Below are positions 37,373 through 46,563 of a DNA stretch of 63,985 nucleotides, piece after piece. The stretch is from NCBI GenBank assembly GCA_913060975.1, contig CAJXVC010000013.1, forward strand, positions 65,536 to 129,520, written 5' to 3'. Each line of letters opens with the position of its first letter. The stretch's first letter is position 1. The translations under genes were made by a program, and so were the position numbers. This stretch comes from an uncultured Gammaproteobacteria bacterium (GTDB lineage: Bacteria > Pseudomonadota > Gammaproteobacteria > Pseudomonadales > Pseudohongiellaceae). Below the pieces are notes generated by a model, which made no database searches, was not told the DNA's origin, and saw nothing but the letters and a program-made list of their open reading frames with translations.

Positions 37373-39040
37373 ATGGCGCAGTTCGTATACACCATGCACC
37401 GTGTCGGCAAGATCGTCCCGCCGAAACGGGAAATTCTCAAAGATATCTCTCTGTCGTTCTTCCCCGGCGCCAAAATCGGCGTGCTGGGTCTCAATGGCTC
37501 GGGTAAGTCGACCCTGCTGCGCATTATGGCCGGTCGTGACAAGGAATTTAACGGTGAAGCCCGTCCGCAACCGGATATCAAAATAGGCTACTTGCCGCAG
37601 GAACCCGAACTGGACGAAGAGCAGGACGTGCGCGGCAACGTGCAACAGGGCGTCGGCGAAACCATGGCCATGCTGGAGGAGTTCAACGCCATCAGCGACA
37701 AGTTTGCCGAGCCAATGAGTGACGACGAAATGAACGCATTGCTCGAAAAGCAGGGCGATTTGCAGAACAAGATTGATTCAGTGGATGGCTGGCAGATCGA
37801 ACGCACACTGGAAGTGGCGGCCGATGCCTTGCGATTGCCGCCCTGGGAAGCCAAAGTTAAAAACCTCTCCGGTGGTGAAAAGCGTCGCGTGGCGTTGTGC
37901 CGATTGCTGTTATCCAAACCTGACATGCTGTTGCTGGACGAACCTACCAACCACCTTGATGCCGAGAGTGTTGCCTGGCTGGAACGCTTCCTGCTGGAAT
38001 ATCCCGGCACTGTGGTAGCCATTACCCACGACCGCTATTTCCTCGACAACGCAGCTGGCTGGATTCTCGAACTCGACCGCGGCCACGGTATTCCCTATGA
38101 GGGCAATTACAGCACCTGGCTGGAAGCCAAAGAAAAGCGCCTGGCTGTTGAAGAGAAACAACAGGCTGCGCACGAGCGCACTATCAAGTCGGAATTGGAC
38201 TGGGTACGCGCCAACCCCAAGGGCCGCCAGTCCAAGAGCAAGGCACGTATCGCCCGCTTTGAAGAATTGAACTCCCAGGAATTCCAAAAGCGCAACGAAA
38301 CGTCCGAGCTGTATATTCCACCCGGCCAGCGATTGGGTGACAAAGTTCTGGAAGTGGAGCACCTGTGCAAAGGTTTTGACGACAAGACATTGATTGATGA
38401 CCTGTCCTTTTCCGTACCCAAGGGCAGCATCGTCGGCATTATCGGTGGTAACGGCGCTGGTAAAACCACATTCCTGCGTATGCTCGTTGGTCAGGAGCAA
38501 CCCGATAGCGGCTCCATAACGCTGGGCGAGACCGTCGATCTGGCCTATGTAGACCAAAGCCGTGACGAACTCAACGGTGGCAATACTGTCTGGGAAGAAA
38601 TTTCCGATGGCCAGGACATTCTGCAGATCGGCAAGTACGAAGTGCAGTCGCGCGCCTATGCCAGTCGTTTCAATTTCCGTGGCGGGGATCAGCAAAAATT
38701 CGTCAAGGACTTATCGGGCGGTGAGCGTAACCGTCTGCATATGGCCAAGCTGCTCAAGAAAGGCGGCAACGTGTTGCTACTCGACGAACCAACCAACGAT
38801 CTGGACGTGGAAACACTGCGCGCCCTGGAAGAAGGCTTGTTGGCTTTCCCCGGCTGCGTCATTGTCGTCTCGCACGACCGCTGGTTCCTTGACCGGATTT
38901 GCACGCATATTCTGGCGTTCGAAGGCGACAGTGAAGTCACCTGGCACGAAGGTAACTATTCGGATTACGAAGAAGAGCATAAAAAGCGCGTCGGTGATGC
39001 GCAGCCAACACGTGTCAAATACCGCAAGCTGGATGCCTAG
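37373..39040 (+). CDS. ettA: Energy-dependent translational throttle protein EttA (ABC-F)
   Basis: 555 residues from ATG 37373, with AGGAAGG upstream; the frame extends to 37325 but MAQFVYTMHRVGKIVPPKR is the family start. There are two ABC domains: Walker A GLNGSGKST (about 38-46) and GGNGAGKTT, signatures LSGGEKRRVALC and LSGGERNRLHMA, and Walker B LLLDEPTNHLD and LLLDEPTNDLD. The linker between them holds the P-site tRNA-interacting region (WVRANPKGRQSKSKARI). It gates the first peptide bond according to the ADP/ATP ratio. Confidence 0.95.
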   Translation: MAQFVYTMHRVGKIVPPKREILKDISLSFFPGAKIGVLGLNGSGKSTLLRIMAGRDKEFNGEARPQPDIKIGYLPQEPELDEEQDVRGNVQQGVGETMAMLEEFNAISDKFAEPMSDDEMNALLEKQGDLQNKIDSVDGWQIERTLEVAADALRLPPWEAKVKNLSGGEKRRVALCRLLLSKPDMLLLDEPTNHLDAESVAWLERFLLEYPGTVVAITHDRYFLDNAAGWILELDRGHGIPYEGNYSTWLEAKEKRLAVEEKQQAAHERTIKSELDWVRANPKGRQSKSKARIARFEELNSQEFQKRNETSELYIPPGQRLGDKVLEVEHLCKGFDDKTLIDDLSFSVPKGSIVGIIGGNGAGKTTFLRMLVGQEQPDSGSITLGETVDLAYVDQSRDELNGGNTVWEEISDGQDILQIGKYEVQSRAYASRFNFRGGDQQKFVKDLSGGERNRLHMAKLLKKGGNVLLLDEPTNDLDVETLRALEEGLLAFPGCVIVVSHDRWFLDRICTHILAFEGDSEVTWHEGNYSDYEEEHKKRVGDAQPTRVKYRKLDA

Positions 39041-39088
39041 CACGACACGCGATACTCACGAATACTTGGGACTCTCTTGGGGGGCGTC

Positions 39089-40429
39089 ATGAAAAGATGC
39101 ATCGTTGCAGTTTGCACAGTATTATTTAGCGCCACGCTAACCGCACAGGTTGGCAACACGTGGAAAATCATCCATGCCGGTTCATTGCTCGCTGATGCCC
39201 GTGGCGAAGTAGCTACCGAGCAAAGCATCATCGTGCGCAATAACGTCATCGTTGAGATTCGCGATGGCTATGTAACCCCGGGCCAAGTAAATGGCACTGC
39301 CAATGCGCAAGTCATCGACCTGAGCAACCAGTTTGTACTGCCCGGCCTGATCGATTCCCATACCCATATTCTCAGCCAACAGGAACCCAATCGCCGCGAG
39401 ATTGCTGTGACGCGCTCGTCGGAACTCAGCACGTTAATGGGCGTCGAGTTTGGCATGCGTACCCTGCGCGCCGGGTTTACCACGATCAGAAATGTTGGCG
39501 GTGACCGCAACGCCATTTTTGCTCTGCGCGATGCGATCAATCAAGGCATTGTAATGGGTCCGCGCATTCGCGCTGCCGGTCAGGGCATTACGCCGACTGG
39601 CGGCCACGGTGACGGCGGCGGCTTTCGTGATGATGTCTTTCCCGAACCCCATTCCGGTGTCTGCGATGGCATTACTGAATGTCGCAAGGCGGTACGCACA
39701 CAGGTCAAGTACGGTGCTGACCACATCAAGTATGTGGCTACCGGTGGCGTTCTGAGTCAGACAGCCACGGGGACTGAGCAACAGTTTACCGACGAAGAGC
39801 AAATCGCATTGATCGAAGCAGCCCACGCCATGGGTCGCAAAGTAGCGGCGCATGCGCACGGCAAGGCAGGCATGATGTCGGCCCTGCGCGCCGGCGTGGA
39901 CTCTATTGAGCACGGCTCCTACCTCGATGAAGAAGTCGCCCAGCTCTTTGTTGCCACTGGCGCCTATCTGGTGCCAACGTTAATTGCCGGTCACACCGTC
40001 GAGCGCATCGCCACCGAACAGCCAACTTTCTTCACACCGGAAGTCAGACAAAAAGCTCTGGAAGTCGGTCCCATCATGCGCAACGCCTTGCGCATTGCCC
40101 ACGAGTATGGCGTCAAGATTGCCTATGGCACTGATGCTGGCGTGAACGATCACGGCACTAACGCCTATGAAGCGGTGCTGATGAACGAAGCGGGAATGGG
40201 GGAACGCGAGATTCTGATTGCCGCCACTGTGAATGCCGCCGACCTGATCGGCATCAGTGACATCACTGGCACCCTCGAAGCTGGCAAAGACGCCGACATC
40301 ATCGCCGTGAGTAACAATCCACTGGAAGATATTGCGACCTTGCTACAGCCCCGTTTTGTGATGGCACGCGGCAATGAGATTGATCTGGATGTGCCACCGG
40401 TAGATCTGTTCCCATGGCCATCACTCTAG
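39089..40429 (+). CDS. Secreted amidohydrolase (metal-dependent hydrolase/prolidase-like)
   Basis: About 446 residues. A signal peptide (CIVAVCTVLFSATLTAQ) precedes an amidohydrolase-superfamily barrel: metal-binding DSHTH, carboxylated-lysine segment DHIKYVATGG, metal His in KVAAHAHG, EHGSYLDEE and the final Asp in YGTDAGV. Its closest pattern is the Sgx9260-like Xaa-Pro dipeptidase/carboxypeptidase group. GGGGG upstream supports the ATG at 39089. It probably hydrolyses dipeptides or N-acyl amino acids in the periplasm. Confidence 0.87.
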   Translation: MKRCIVAVCTVLFSATLTAQVGNTWKIIHAGSLLADARGEVATEQSIIVRNNVIVEIRDGYVTPGQVNGTANAQVIDLSNQFVLPGLIDSHTHILSQQEPNRREIAVTRSSELSTLMGVEFGMRTLRAGFTTIRNVGGDRNAIFALRDAINQGIVMGPRIRAAGQGITPTGGHGDGGGFRDDVFPEPHSGVCDGITECRKAVRTQVKYGADHIKYVATGGVLSQTATGTEQQFTDEEQIALIEAAHAMGRKVAAHAHGKAGMMSALRAGVDSIEHGSYLDEEVAQLFVATGAYLVPTLIAGHTVERIATEQPTFFTPEVRQKALEVGPIMRNALRIAHEYGVKIAYGTDAGVNDHGTNAYEAVLMNEAGMGEREILIAATVNAADLIGISDITGTLEAGKDADIIAVSNNPLEDIATLLQPRFVMARGNEIDLDVPPVDLFPWPSL

Positions 40430-40442
40430 CTTAAAACCCGGC

Positions 40443-40472
40443 GCCCGCTTGACGACTCTTTAGTCAGCGGGC
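40443..40472. terminator. Hairpin between convergent genes
   Basis: Stem GCCCGCTTGAC / GTCAGCGGGC (ten pairs with one bulged T) and a 9-nt loop, placed exactly between the stops of the convergent amidohydrolase and helicase-loader genes. The 3' flank on the plus strand is ATTAAAG, so the U-run is short. It is probably a bidirectional terminator. Confidence 0.5.
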
Positions 40473-40473
40473 A

Positions 40474-41184
40474 TTAAAGCCCGAGGTCTTTCTTCAGTTT
40501 GGCCATGCGCGCTTTGGCCTCTTCAGCTGGTAATGGTTTTTCAATCTTGTCAGTCAACGCTGGCGTCGTGGCAATATTCAACTCTTCCCCGCTCATCACC
40601 CGCTGGCATAATTGCTGGTAGTGGTAGTCAAACAGCGGAAACGCTTTGCCTTCCGGTTCATTTGCCAACGTGTACCAACCCGCCGCTTTACCCGCGTAGT
40701 ACACCGCCTCATGACTCCATTGCTGATCCTTCTTCGGCGAGGGCGCGGCACAGGCTTCGAAGTAAGCCTGTCGTGCAGCTGGCAGACCAAACAGGTCATA
40801 GCCTTTCTCACAGGCCTGCAAGATCACAGAGATAGACGGCAAATATTCGGAAGTCCGAATGACCCGCTTGGCAGCCATGACTATCTGGCGGGGTGGAAAA
40901 TGTTCCAGAGAAGACAGCCAATATTTTTTGGCGATGGACAAACTGTCGGCACTGGCAAACGCCTTGTGAAACTGGTTGTGGTAGGCGAACTCGAATTCTG
41001 CGAATACCTGATTGATGGCATCGACGTGATCCAGACCGGGCTGTGCATCAAATTCGGCACGGGGGTCTTCAACACCGGCCTGCGTGGCTGGCGCTCTATT
41101 CTGCCCAGCTGCGGTCGGCGAAACGCTGGAGCTGTTCTTTAAGCCTTTGCTGGCCTGATCCAGCAATGGTTTGATCTTCTGCAT
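40474..41184 (-). CDS. Lambda-P-like replication protein (putative helicase loader)
   Basis: 236 residues. The region INQVFAEFEFAYHNQFHKAFASADSLSIAKKYWLSSLEHFPP through MAAKRVIRTSEYLPSISVILQACEKG has the layout of phage lambda P (helicase loader). The helical end EEAKARMAKLKKDLGL also resembles lambda P's C-terminus. There is no Walker motif, unlike DnaC. It overlaps the DnaT-repeat gene by 89 bp in another frame, so the pair is tightly coupled. The proposed role, loading the replicative helicase, is inferred from similarity and partner; the fold should be checked. Confidence 0.7.
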   Translation of the reverse strand: MQKIKPLLDQASKGLKNSSSVSPTAAGQNRAPATQAGVEDPRAEFDAQPGLDHVDAINQVFAEFEFAYHNQFHKAFASADSLSIAKKYWLSSLEHFPPRQIVMAAKRVIRTSEYLPSISVILQACEKGYDLFGLPAARQAYFEACAAPSPKKDQQWSHEAVYYAGKAAGWYTLANEPEGKAFPLFDYHYQQLCQRVMSGEELNIATTPALTDKIEKPLPAEEAKARMAKLKKDLGL

Positions 41185-42226
41185 GGGAACTCTCTGCCAA
41201 ATCTCGTTGTTGTAACCGTCTTGCCCAGTCCTGTTTGATGAACTGCAAAAAAACCGTATTCCATGACGCTTTCACCTGCTGGCAATCGCGCCAGTACAGG
41301 ACAAATTCGGGTACGCGGCTGCGCGCATAGTCTGCATCTATCTCCGCCAGTTGCAGTATCTCGAAACAATCGGCGCTGGGCTGCCAATCTTCCGGAATCA
41401 CTTGTGGCGTCTCGTCACGCCCGAATGAGGCGGAGAACTTGGCCCACTGGCGACGGATGTGTTCAATGAACTTGGTATTCCAGGCACCGTGCACGACGCC
41501 GCGCTCGCGCCAGTACAACACGAACTCGGGAATAGCGTCTTCGATAAATTCACCGCTAATGCCGGAATTCACCAGAATCTCCAAGGCATCCTGACTCGGC
41601 CGCCACTCGCCGGACATATTAGTGGCCAATTCATAGGCACCCTGCCGCGTCTGTTCTTTGCGCCATTCCTTCAGCGCGTGCTTGTAGAAAGCGTTGCCCC
41701 AGGAAAACCGCGCCTGACCTCGTTCGCGCCAGTAGTTCACAAACTCCGGTATCAGATCGCGCAAAAACGCCTCGGGAATCGCATGCTGTTTGCACAAGCG
41801 AATCCAGTTGTCATCAGGTTGCCAGGTCAATGGTATGAGCGATGCCGCGCCCATTGTTTCGGGAGCACTATTGGCAGGCACTGGTTGCGGTTTCGGCGCG
41901 GGCTTTTGTGCCTCCCCCTCATCGATTGCAAGGAAGTTACGGCCACGATCTTGCGGGTCAGCATCGACCAGCAGGATGCCGAGCGATTGCAGGGAATTTC
42001 TAACGCGCGTGATATCCACAGCAGTCCAGAATGGAAACAGAGTCTGTAAATCTTCGTCGCGCACCGGCACCCAGTCCAGATCAGGCTGACGCTGCCGCCG
42101 CAGCCCCTGTTGCGGGCTCAACCACGCGGACAGCGTTTGTAGCATCACCGCCTCTTCCAACCCTATCGTGGACGCGAGGGTCGGCGAAACAATCAGAGGA
42201 CGCTCTGGCAATAATTTTGACGACAT
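41096..42226 (-). CDS. Protein with three DnaT-like single-strand-DNA-binding repeats
   Basis: About 376 residues. After an N-terminal domain (PERPLIVSPTLASTIGLEEAVML...) and a Pro-rich linker (about 105-122), three repeats of about 54 residues follow at about 135-188, 208-261 and 281-334. Each has the pattern W-x-P-x8-L, IPEFV-x-YWRERG-x4-WG/N-x-FxxH. The repeat is the DnaT/PriC-system ssDNA-binding domain, which in E. coli DnaT occurs once. ATG 42226 is preferred over the TTG at 42250. It overlaps the lambda-P-like gene, so a restart-primosome or helicase-loading complex is likely. Confidence 0.8.
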   Translation of the reverse strand: MSSKLLPERPLIVSPTLASTIGLEEAVMLQTLSAWLSPQQGLRRQRQPDLDWVPVRDEDLQTLFPFWTAVDITRVRNSLQSLGILLVDADPQDRGRNFLAIDEGEAQKPAPKPQPVPANSAPETMGAASLIPLTWQPDDNWIRLCKQHAIPEAFLRDLIPEFVNYWRERGQARFSWGNAFYKHALKEWRKEQTRQGAYELATNMSGEWRPSQDALEILVNSGISGEFIEDAIPEFVLYWRERGVVHGAWNTKFIEHIRRQWAKFSASFGRDETPQVIPEDWQPSADCFEILQLAEIDADYARSRVPEFVLYWRDCQQVKASWNTVFLQFIKQDWARRLQQRDLAESSHAEDQTIAGSGQQRLKEQLQRFADRSWAE

Positions 42227-42326
42227 GGATAGCACTCGAAGATCGGGCAACGAATTCTGCCAGTGATAATCTCACGGCAACGATCAAACTCGCAGCGAAT
42301 GCATTGATGCTAACACATCACATTTT

Positions 42327-43295
42327 TTGAACACACTGCACAATTGCTTGTATGACAAAGCTCGCTGTACACTGACTGCCATCACTGATTCGAAGTGCAG
42401 TTTATCAACAGTGTTTTCACAGTTACTCCAAGACTTTATCCACACTGAGCAGCTTCCAGCGACTTATGCTGAAGACGCACAGCGTTATCTTCTGCCACTG
42501 GCCGAGTCTCTGCTAGCCCACGTTGCTAGCAACACTGGCAAACCGCTGGTGATTGGCATCAATGGTGCTCAAGGCACAGGCAAGTCAACTCTGGCTGCAC
42601 TGCTGTCCCACGTGTTTACAGCACAGCAATTGTCAGTAGCGAATCTCTCCATCGATGATTTCTATCTCTCCCATGCCGACCGCGCAGCACTGGGCGAGAG
42701 TTGCCATCCCTTACTCGCCAGCCGCGGTGTACCCGGCACTCACGACACTACATTACTGCTGGCCACCATTGCCGCCCTGCAGAACGCCAGTAGCGGCGAA
42801 GCGGTCACGCTTCCGCGCTTTGACAAATCCTGCGACGACTGCATCGATCTGGACGAGTGCCCGTCCGTCGTAGGCCCGGTGGATGTCATCATCCTGGAGG
42901 GTTGGTTCGTCGGCGTAACACCGCAAGCAGACAGTGAGCTGGCAAATCCAATCAATTCCCTCGAAGAGTCTGAGGACAGTGATGGACGCTGGCGTCGTTA
43001 CGTGAATGAGCAACTGGCGGGCGACTACCAAACCGTATTTGCTGCCATGGAGTACCTGATCCTGCTGCAAGCACCGTCTTTCGAACAAGTCTTTGAATGG
43101 CGCTCATTGCAGGAAGCAAAGCTACGCCAGCGCAGTGCGAAGAACGCACCCGGTTTGATGGACGATGCGCAGATCGCGCGCTTTATTCAACACTTCGAGC
43201 GTTTGACGCGCTGGTGTCTGGCAACTTTGCCCGGGCGGGCTGATGTGGTGCTGGAGATGGATGCAGCGCACCGAATCGTGCGCTGCATCGACTAA
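42327..43295 (+). CDS. Plant-type glycerate 3-kinase-like protein
   Basis: Up to 322 residues of the phosphoribulokinase-like P-loop kinase group (COG4240). Walker A GINGAQGTGKST is near residue 74, SIDDFYLSHADR is the substrate lid, RFDKSCDD and DVIILEGWFVG the Walker-B strand, and FEQVFEWRSLQEAKLR the C-terminal signature. It would phosphorylate D-glycerate or a pantothenate-like small alcohol. The start is uncertain: the frame opens at a TTG (42327) and a GTG (42411) would also leave the kinase core intact; no ATG is available before the P-loop. Confidence 0.8.
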   Translation: MNTLHNCLYDKARCTLTAITDSKCSLSTVFSQLLQDFIHTEQLPATYAEDAQRYLLPLAESLLAHVASNTGKPLVIGINGAQGTGKSTLAALLSHVFTAQQLSVANLSIDDFYLSHADRAALGESCHPLLASRGVPGTHDTTLLLATIAALQNASSGEAVTLPRFDKSCDDCIDLDECPSVVGPVDVIILEGWFVGVTPQADSELANPINSLEESEDSDGRWRRYVNEQLAGDYQTVFAAMEYLILLQAPSFEQVFEWRSLQEAKLRQRSAKNAPGLMDDAQIARFIQHFERLTRWCLATLPGRADVVLEMDAAHRIVRCID

Positions 43296-43311
43296 GCATT
43301 GCGACTGACGC

Positions 43312-44466
43312 CTAGCTTTGTTGTACCGGCTGATTACTTTGCGAGCCTCCAGAAGTGCTGTTTCGAGAGTCGCCTTGCGGATTACTGAACAGCTTCTGCA
43401 ACAGCGGCTGAACCCACACACGCGCAATCAATGCAACCAATGCGATACCCAGAAGTTGCCGCCAAAGTGGATAGCTCTCGCCATGCTCGGCCATGGACAA
43501 TTGCAATGACCAGCCAAACGAGGCGTACAATTGATTCAATATCAGCCCGCAGGCTATCGCCGTCACAATGACACCAGTCAGATACGCGATCATTGAACGA
43601 TTGCCCAGATGCTCACGAATCACACCGATGGTGGCGATATTGGTCGCCGGACCGGTCAGCATGAACACCAGCGCCGCGCCTGGAGACACCCCGGCGAACA
43701 ACAAACTGGCGGCAACCGGTGTCGACGCCGTCGCGCAGATATACATTGGCAAGCCCACGATGACCATGATGATCATGGCGAGTAAACCATCGCCCCATTG
43801 TGTGAAAAACGACTGTGGCACCAGCGCCGTAATAACAGCCGCCGCGACCAGACCAATCACCAGCCACTTGGCGGTGTCGGAAATCATGCGGCCATAGCCG
43901 TACTGCACAGCCGAGATCATGCGCTGACTCAGCGGTGGAACTGTCGGCTCAGCCGCTTTTTGCTTACTGGCACAGCAGCTCTCGCTAGTCTTTTCTTCAA
44001 CAACTTGCTTCTTGCTGTCACAACAATTACTGCTGCTCTGTTCGGTTAGTGCCGCGGCTTCTTCCTTATCGAATGTCGTCACCAACACACCGGCGACGAT
44101 GGCGCTGATCAGTGCACCAACCGGCCGGGCGATAGCGAATACCGGCCCAAGCACAGCATAGGAAAAGGAAATGGAATCCACGCCTGTCTCCGGTGTCGCC
44201 ACCAGAAAGGATGACGTGGCACCTTTGGAAGCACCGGCTTTGCGCACTGCCAATGCGGTCGGAATCACGCCACAGGAACACAATGGCAATGGTGCGCCGA
44301 TGAAGGCCCCTTTAACAATCGACACAAACCCGGGTGACGACAATTGTTTCTCTACCCAGCTCGATGGGATGACCTGCTTGATAATACCGGCCAATAAATA
44401 GCCGACCAGCAACCAGGGCGCACTCTCCAGAACCAGATCCCAAAAAATTGACAGAAAATTCATCAT
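43312..44466 (-). CDS. SO_0444-family Cu/Zn efflux permease
   Basis: 384 residues with about ten helices. CSCGVIPTALAVRKAGASKGATSSF early on and LTGPATNIATIGVI later are the permease core (DUF318/YraQ-type). A hydrophilic linker near residues 140-175 has two cysteine pairs (SNCCDSKK, SESCCASK) that could hold metal. The gene follows its MerR regulator by 12 bp and shares the metal-responsive promoter at 45013-45043. The direction of transport is outward by family precedent. Confidence 0.85.
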   Translation of the reverse strand: MMNFLSIFWDLVLESAPWLLVGYLLAGIIKQVIPSSWVEKQLSSPGFVSIVKGAFIGAPLPLCSCGVIPTALAVRKAGASKGATSSFLVATPETGVDSISFSYAVLGPVFAIARPVGALISAIVAGVLVTTFDKEEAAALTEQSSSNCCDSKKQVVEEKTSESCCASKQKAAEPTVPPLSQRMISAVQYGYGRMISDTAKWLVIGLVAAAVITALVPQSFFTQWGDGLLAMIIMVIVGLPMYICATASTPVAASLLFAGVSPGAALVFMLTGPATNIATIGVIREHLGNRSMIAYLTGVIVTAIACGLILNQLYASFGWSLQLSMAEHGESYPLWRQLLGIALVALIARVWVQPLLQKLFSNPQGDSRNSTSGGSQSNQPVQQS

Positions 44467-44478
44467 GACGCTACCTCG

Positions 44479-44913
44479 TTACGCCGTGCCGGCGCGTTGC
44501 CTGGTTTCGACTTCCCCATTATCCAGCGCATCCATAATTGAGCAGTGCGTGGCCTGTTCGGGACCGCCGCAACAGCTCGCAAGCAAACGCGACAAGGTCG
44601 TACGCATGGACTCCAGCTCGGCGATGCGCTCGTTAACCTCGTTCAATTTGTGGCGGGTGATATCAGTGACTTCCTGACAGCTATGGCTCTCTTTGTCGAC
44701 ACGAATGGACAGGAGCTGGCCAATATCATCCAGAGAAAAACCGATGTTGCGCGCTGTTTTGACGAATTCGGCGCGGCGCACGTCGGAGTCATTGTAGTAA
44801 CGATAACCGGCTTCAGTACGAGTACTGGCCTCGATCAGACCGTGCTTCTCGTAGAAACGGATGGTATGGGGAGACAACCCGGTACGGGCGCCTAACTCAC
44901 TGATTTTTAACAT
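44479..44913 (-). CDS. MerR-family metal-responsive regulator, ZntR-like
   Basis: 144 residues. The N-terminal HTH is ISELGARTGLSPHTIRFYEKHGLI with RYYNDSDVRRAEFVKTARNIGFSLDDIGQLL, followed by a dimerisation helix. Cysteines C79, C114, C115 and C124 occupy the numbers of the ZntR metal ligands, but residue 119 is Glu rather than His (a His stands at 123). The inducer is therefore likely Zn(II), Cd(II) or Pb(II). It autoregulates through the palindromic promoter upstream and controls the permease. Confidence 0.88.
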   Translation of the reverse strand: MLKISELGARTGLSPHTIRFYEKHGLIEASTRTEAGYRYYNDSDVRRAEFVKTARNIGFSLDDIGQLLSIRVDKESHSCQEVTDITRHKLNEVNERIAELESMRTTLSRLLASCCGGPEQATHCSIMDALDNGEVETRQRAGTA

Positions 44914-45012
44914 AACTATAGACCTTGAATCACCCAGTACAGGGGCCAGATACAGTTGCCATTGACAGCACCGAATGCATTTTCGGAGCCGTTTATCTAT
45001 GCAATGACAGCG

Positions 45013-45043
45013 AGTATAAGCTTAGAGTTAACTCTAAGGTCAA
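45013..45043 (-). promoter_or_regulatory. MerR-type promoter/operator
   Basis: On the minus strand TTGACC (-35, 45038-45043) and TATACT (-10, 45013-45018) are separated by 19 bp, the overlong spacer typical of MerR-controlled promoters. The spacer contains the perfect 18-bp palindrome CTTAGAGTTAACTCTAAG (45021-45038), close to the ZntR consensus. It lies about 100 bp upstream of the regulator start and drives regulator plus permease. Confidence 0.88.
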
Positions 45044-45095
45044 TAGTCAGTTTTTCAAGGCTTTCTTTTGTGTTCGGAAGCAAATCTTTCGGTGC

Positions 45096-45782
45096 TTAAA
45101 CTTCCAGAGCTTCCCGGCCGGTATAGACGCGGTTGATAAAGCGGCCAATGTCCATCACTTCAGCCGGGCAGACCGCGTGATCCATGGGGTAGGTCTTGTA
45201 GTCTGCCAGCAAGCCCAGCCTGTTCAACGCCTGAACACTATTGCGGCCCAGCGCTTCCGGAACCACCGGATCAGTCTCGCCATGACAGACCAGTATGGGG
45301 ATATCATTTTGCACAGGATTGAGCTGCAGTGTCTCGGCGGTAGCCAGATAGGTGGAAAAAGCCATGATCCCACCCAGCTTTTTCGGGTAAGTCAGTGCTG
45401 CTTCATAGGTTACCGCCCCGCCCTGTGAGAAACCTGAAACAATGATGCGCTCACTGGGCACACCACGCTCGATCTCCCGGTCGATCAGATCATGGACACG
45501 CCTGGCCGAGGCACACAACTGCTCGGTGTCCACCTCGCGCTCCAGATTCACCTGCTTGATGTCATACCACGCCGGCATGACGTGCCCGTTATTAATGGAC
45601 ACCGGCATACTCGGCGCATGGGGGAAAATGAAGCGAATACCTACCGCCCGGCTCACGCCAAGTTGCGGAATGATCGGCGGGAAATCATGGCCATTGGAGC
45701 CCAGACCATGCAACCAGATGACGCTGGCAGTGACCTCTCTATCGCCAGGATAGTCTTCCTCGTGCGCTGGTAAATAGTCCAT
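45096..45782 (-). CDS. Carboxylesterase/phospholipase-type alpha/beta hydrolase
   Basis: 228 residues, cytosolic. LHGLGSNGHDFPP carries the oxyanion loop, FPHAPSMPVSINNGHVMPAWYDI is the family hallmark, GFSQGGA holds the nucleophile S119, CHGETDPVVP the Asp (about 178) and PMDHAVCPAE the His (about 209). Family members hydrolyse short acyl esters or deacylate lysophospholipids. Confidence 0.9.
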   Translation of the reverse strand: MDYLPAHEEDYPGDREVTASVIWLHGLGSNGHDFPPIIPQLGVSRAVGIRFIFPHAPSMPVSINNGHVMPAWYDIKQVNLEREVDTEQLCASARRVHDLIDREIERGVPSERIIVSGFSQGGAVTYEAALTYPKKLGGIMAFSTYLATAETLQLNPVQNDIPILVCHGETDPVVPEALGRNSVQALNRLGLLADYKTYPMDHAVCPAEVMDIGRFINRVYTGREALEV

Positions 45783-46001
45783 GAAATGTCGCTCCTGTAC
45801 TTGGGTTCTGAGTTGCCGGTAAATGAATACTGTAGTCTTAGTCTAGACGCTATCAATCGACCTGCATGATTTGTGTGAATCGCAGCGTTTATAGCAAGTC
45901 ACTTGAGCGCGCGCAATTCGCGCGCAGTGCGCCAGTCAGGTTGGGTTCAGGGGAAGCCAGTAAAATTGCCCTCAATCACAGGGTGCATTACTATTCCGGC
46001 C

Positions 46002-46418
46002 ATGAAAAATTTAACCGCTTACTTCACGATCCTCTTCAGCACCGCCGCGTTGCTGCTCGCGCCGGCATTACATGCACAAGACGACCAGACTTACCCCGAG
46101 CTCACTGGCTCCTTCGAAGGCTCGCTCGTGCAAGGCCGCGATGAAATGAATCTGGCTTTTACTTTCTCCAAACAAGATGGTGAATACGCTGCCGCACTTG
46201 TAAGCGGTGGTATGGGCATTTATGGCATGCCCGCCGATGAGATTACTGTCACCGGGCGTCGTATCCGCATTCGTATACCCAGACTTGATGTCGAGTTCAC
46301 GGGCACCATGCGTTTCGATGACAGCGGCGAGGAGATCGTGCGCATCGATGGCGACTGGTTTCAATACAGTGAACTTGTACCTGTGGTGTTATTGCCAGTG
46401 GATCAGCCCAGCTTCTAG
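46002..46418 (+). CDS. Small secreted protein of unknown function
   Basis: About 138 residues. ATG 46002 opens a signal peptide (ILFSTAALLLAPALHAQ). The mature part is a beta-rich domain with repeated acidic strands (GSFEGSLVQGRDEMNLAFTF, VEFTGTMRFDDSGEEIVRIDGDW). This calycin-like pattern occurs in small periplasmic proteins, but no family was recognised. Confidence 0.7.
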   Translation: MKNLTAYFTILFSTAALLLAPALHAQDDQTYPELTGSFEGSLVQGRDEMNLAFTFSKQDGEYAAALVSGGMGIYGMPADEITVTGRRIRIRIPRLDVEFTGTMRFDDSGEEIVRIDGDWFQYSELVPVVLLPVDQPSF

Positions 46419-46563
46419 ACCGGTAACTCGACAGCCGCCAAATCCAAGTGGATTTAACGTTCCTGCAGGCACGTGATCCGTTGCTTGCTCAGGTAACACT
46501 CTTGCCGATTCAGTTCTCTCTACAAGCATTCTCGAACCGCACCGCTAGTCCTGTTCACCCCCT

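Noticed and set aside
37910..38695. A 261-codon open frame antisense to ettA
   Set aside because: Shadow of the codon bias of ettA; no family resemblance.
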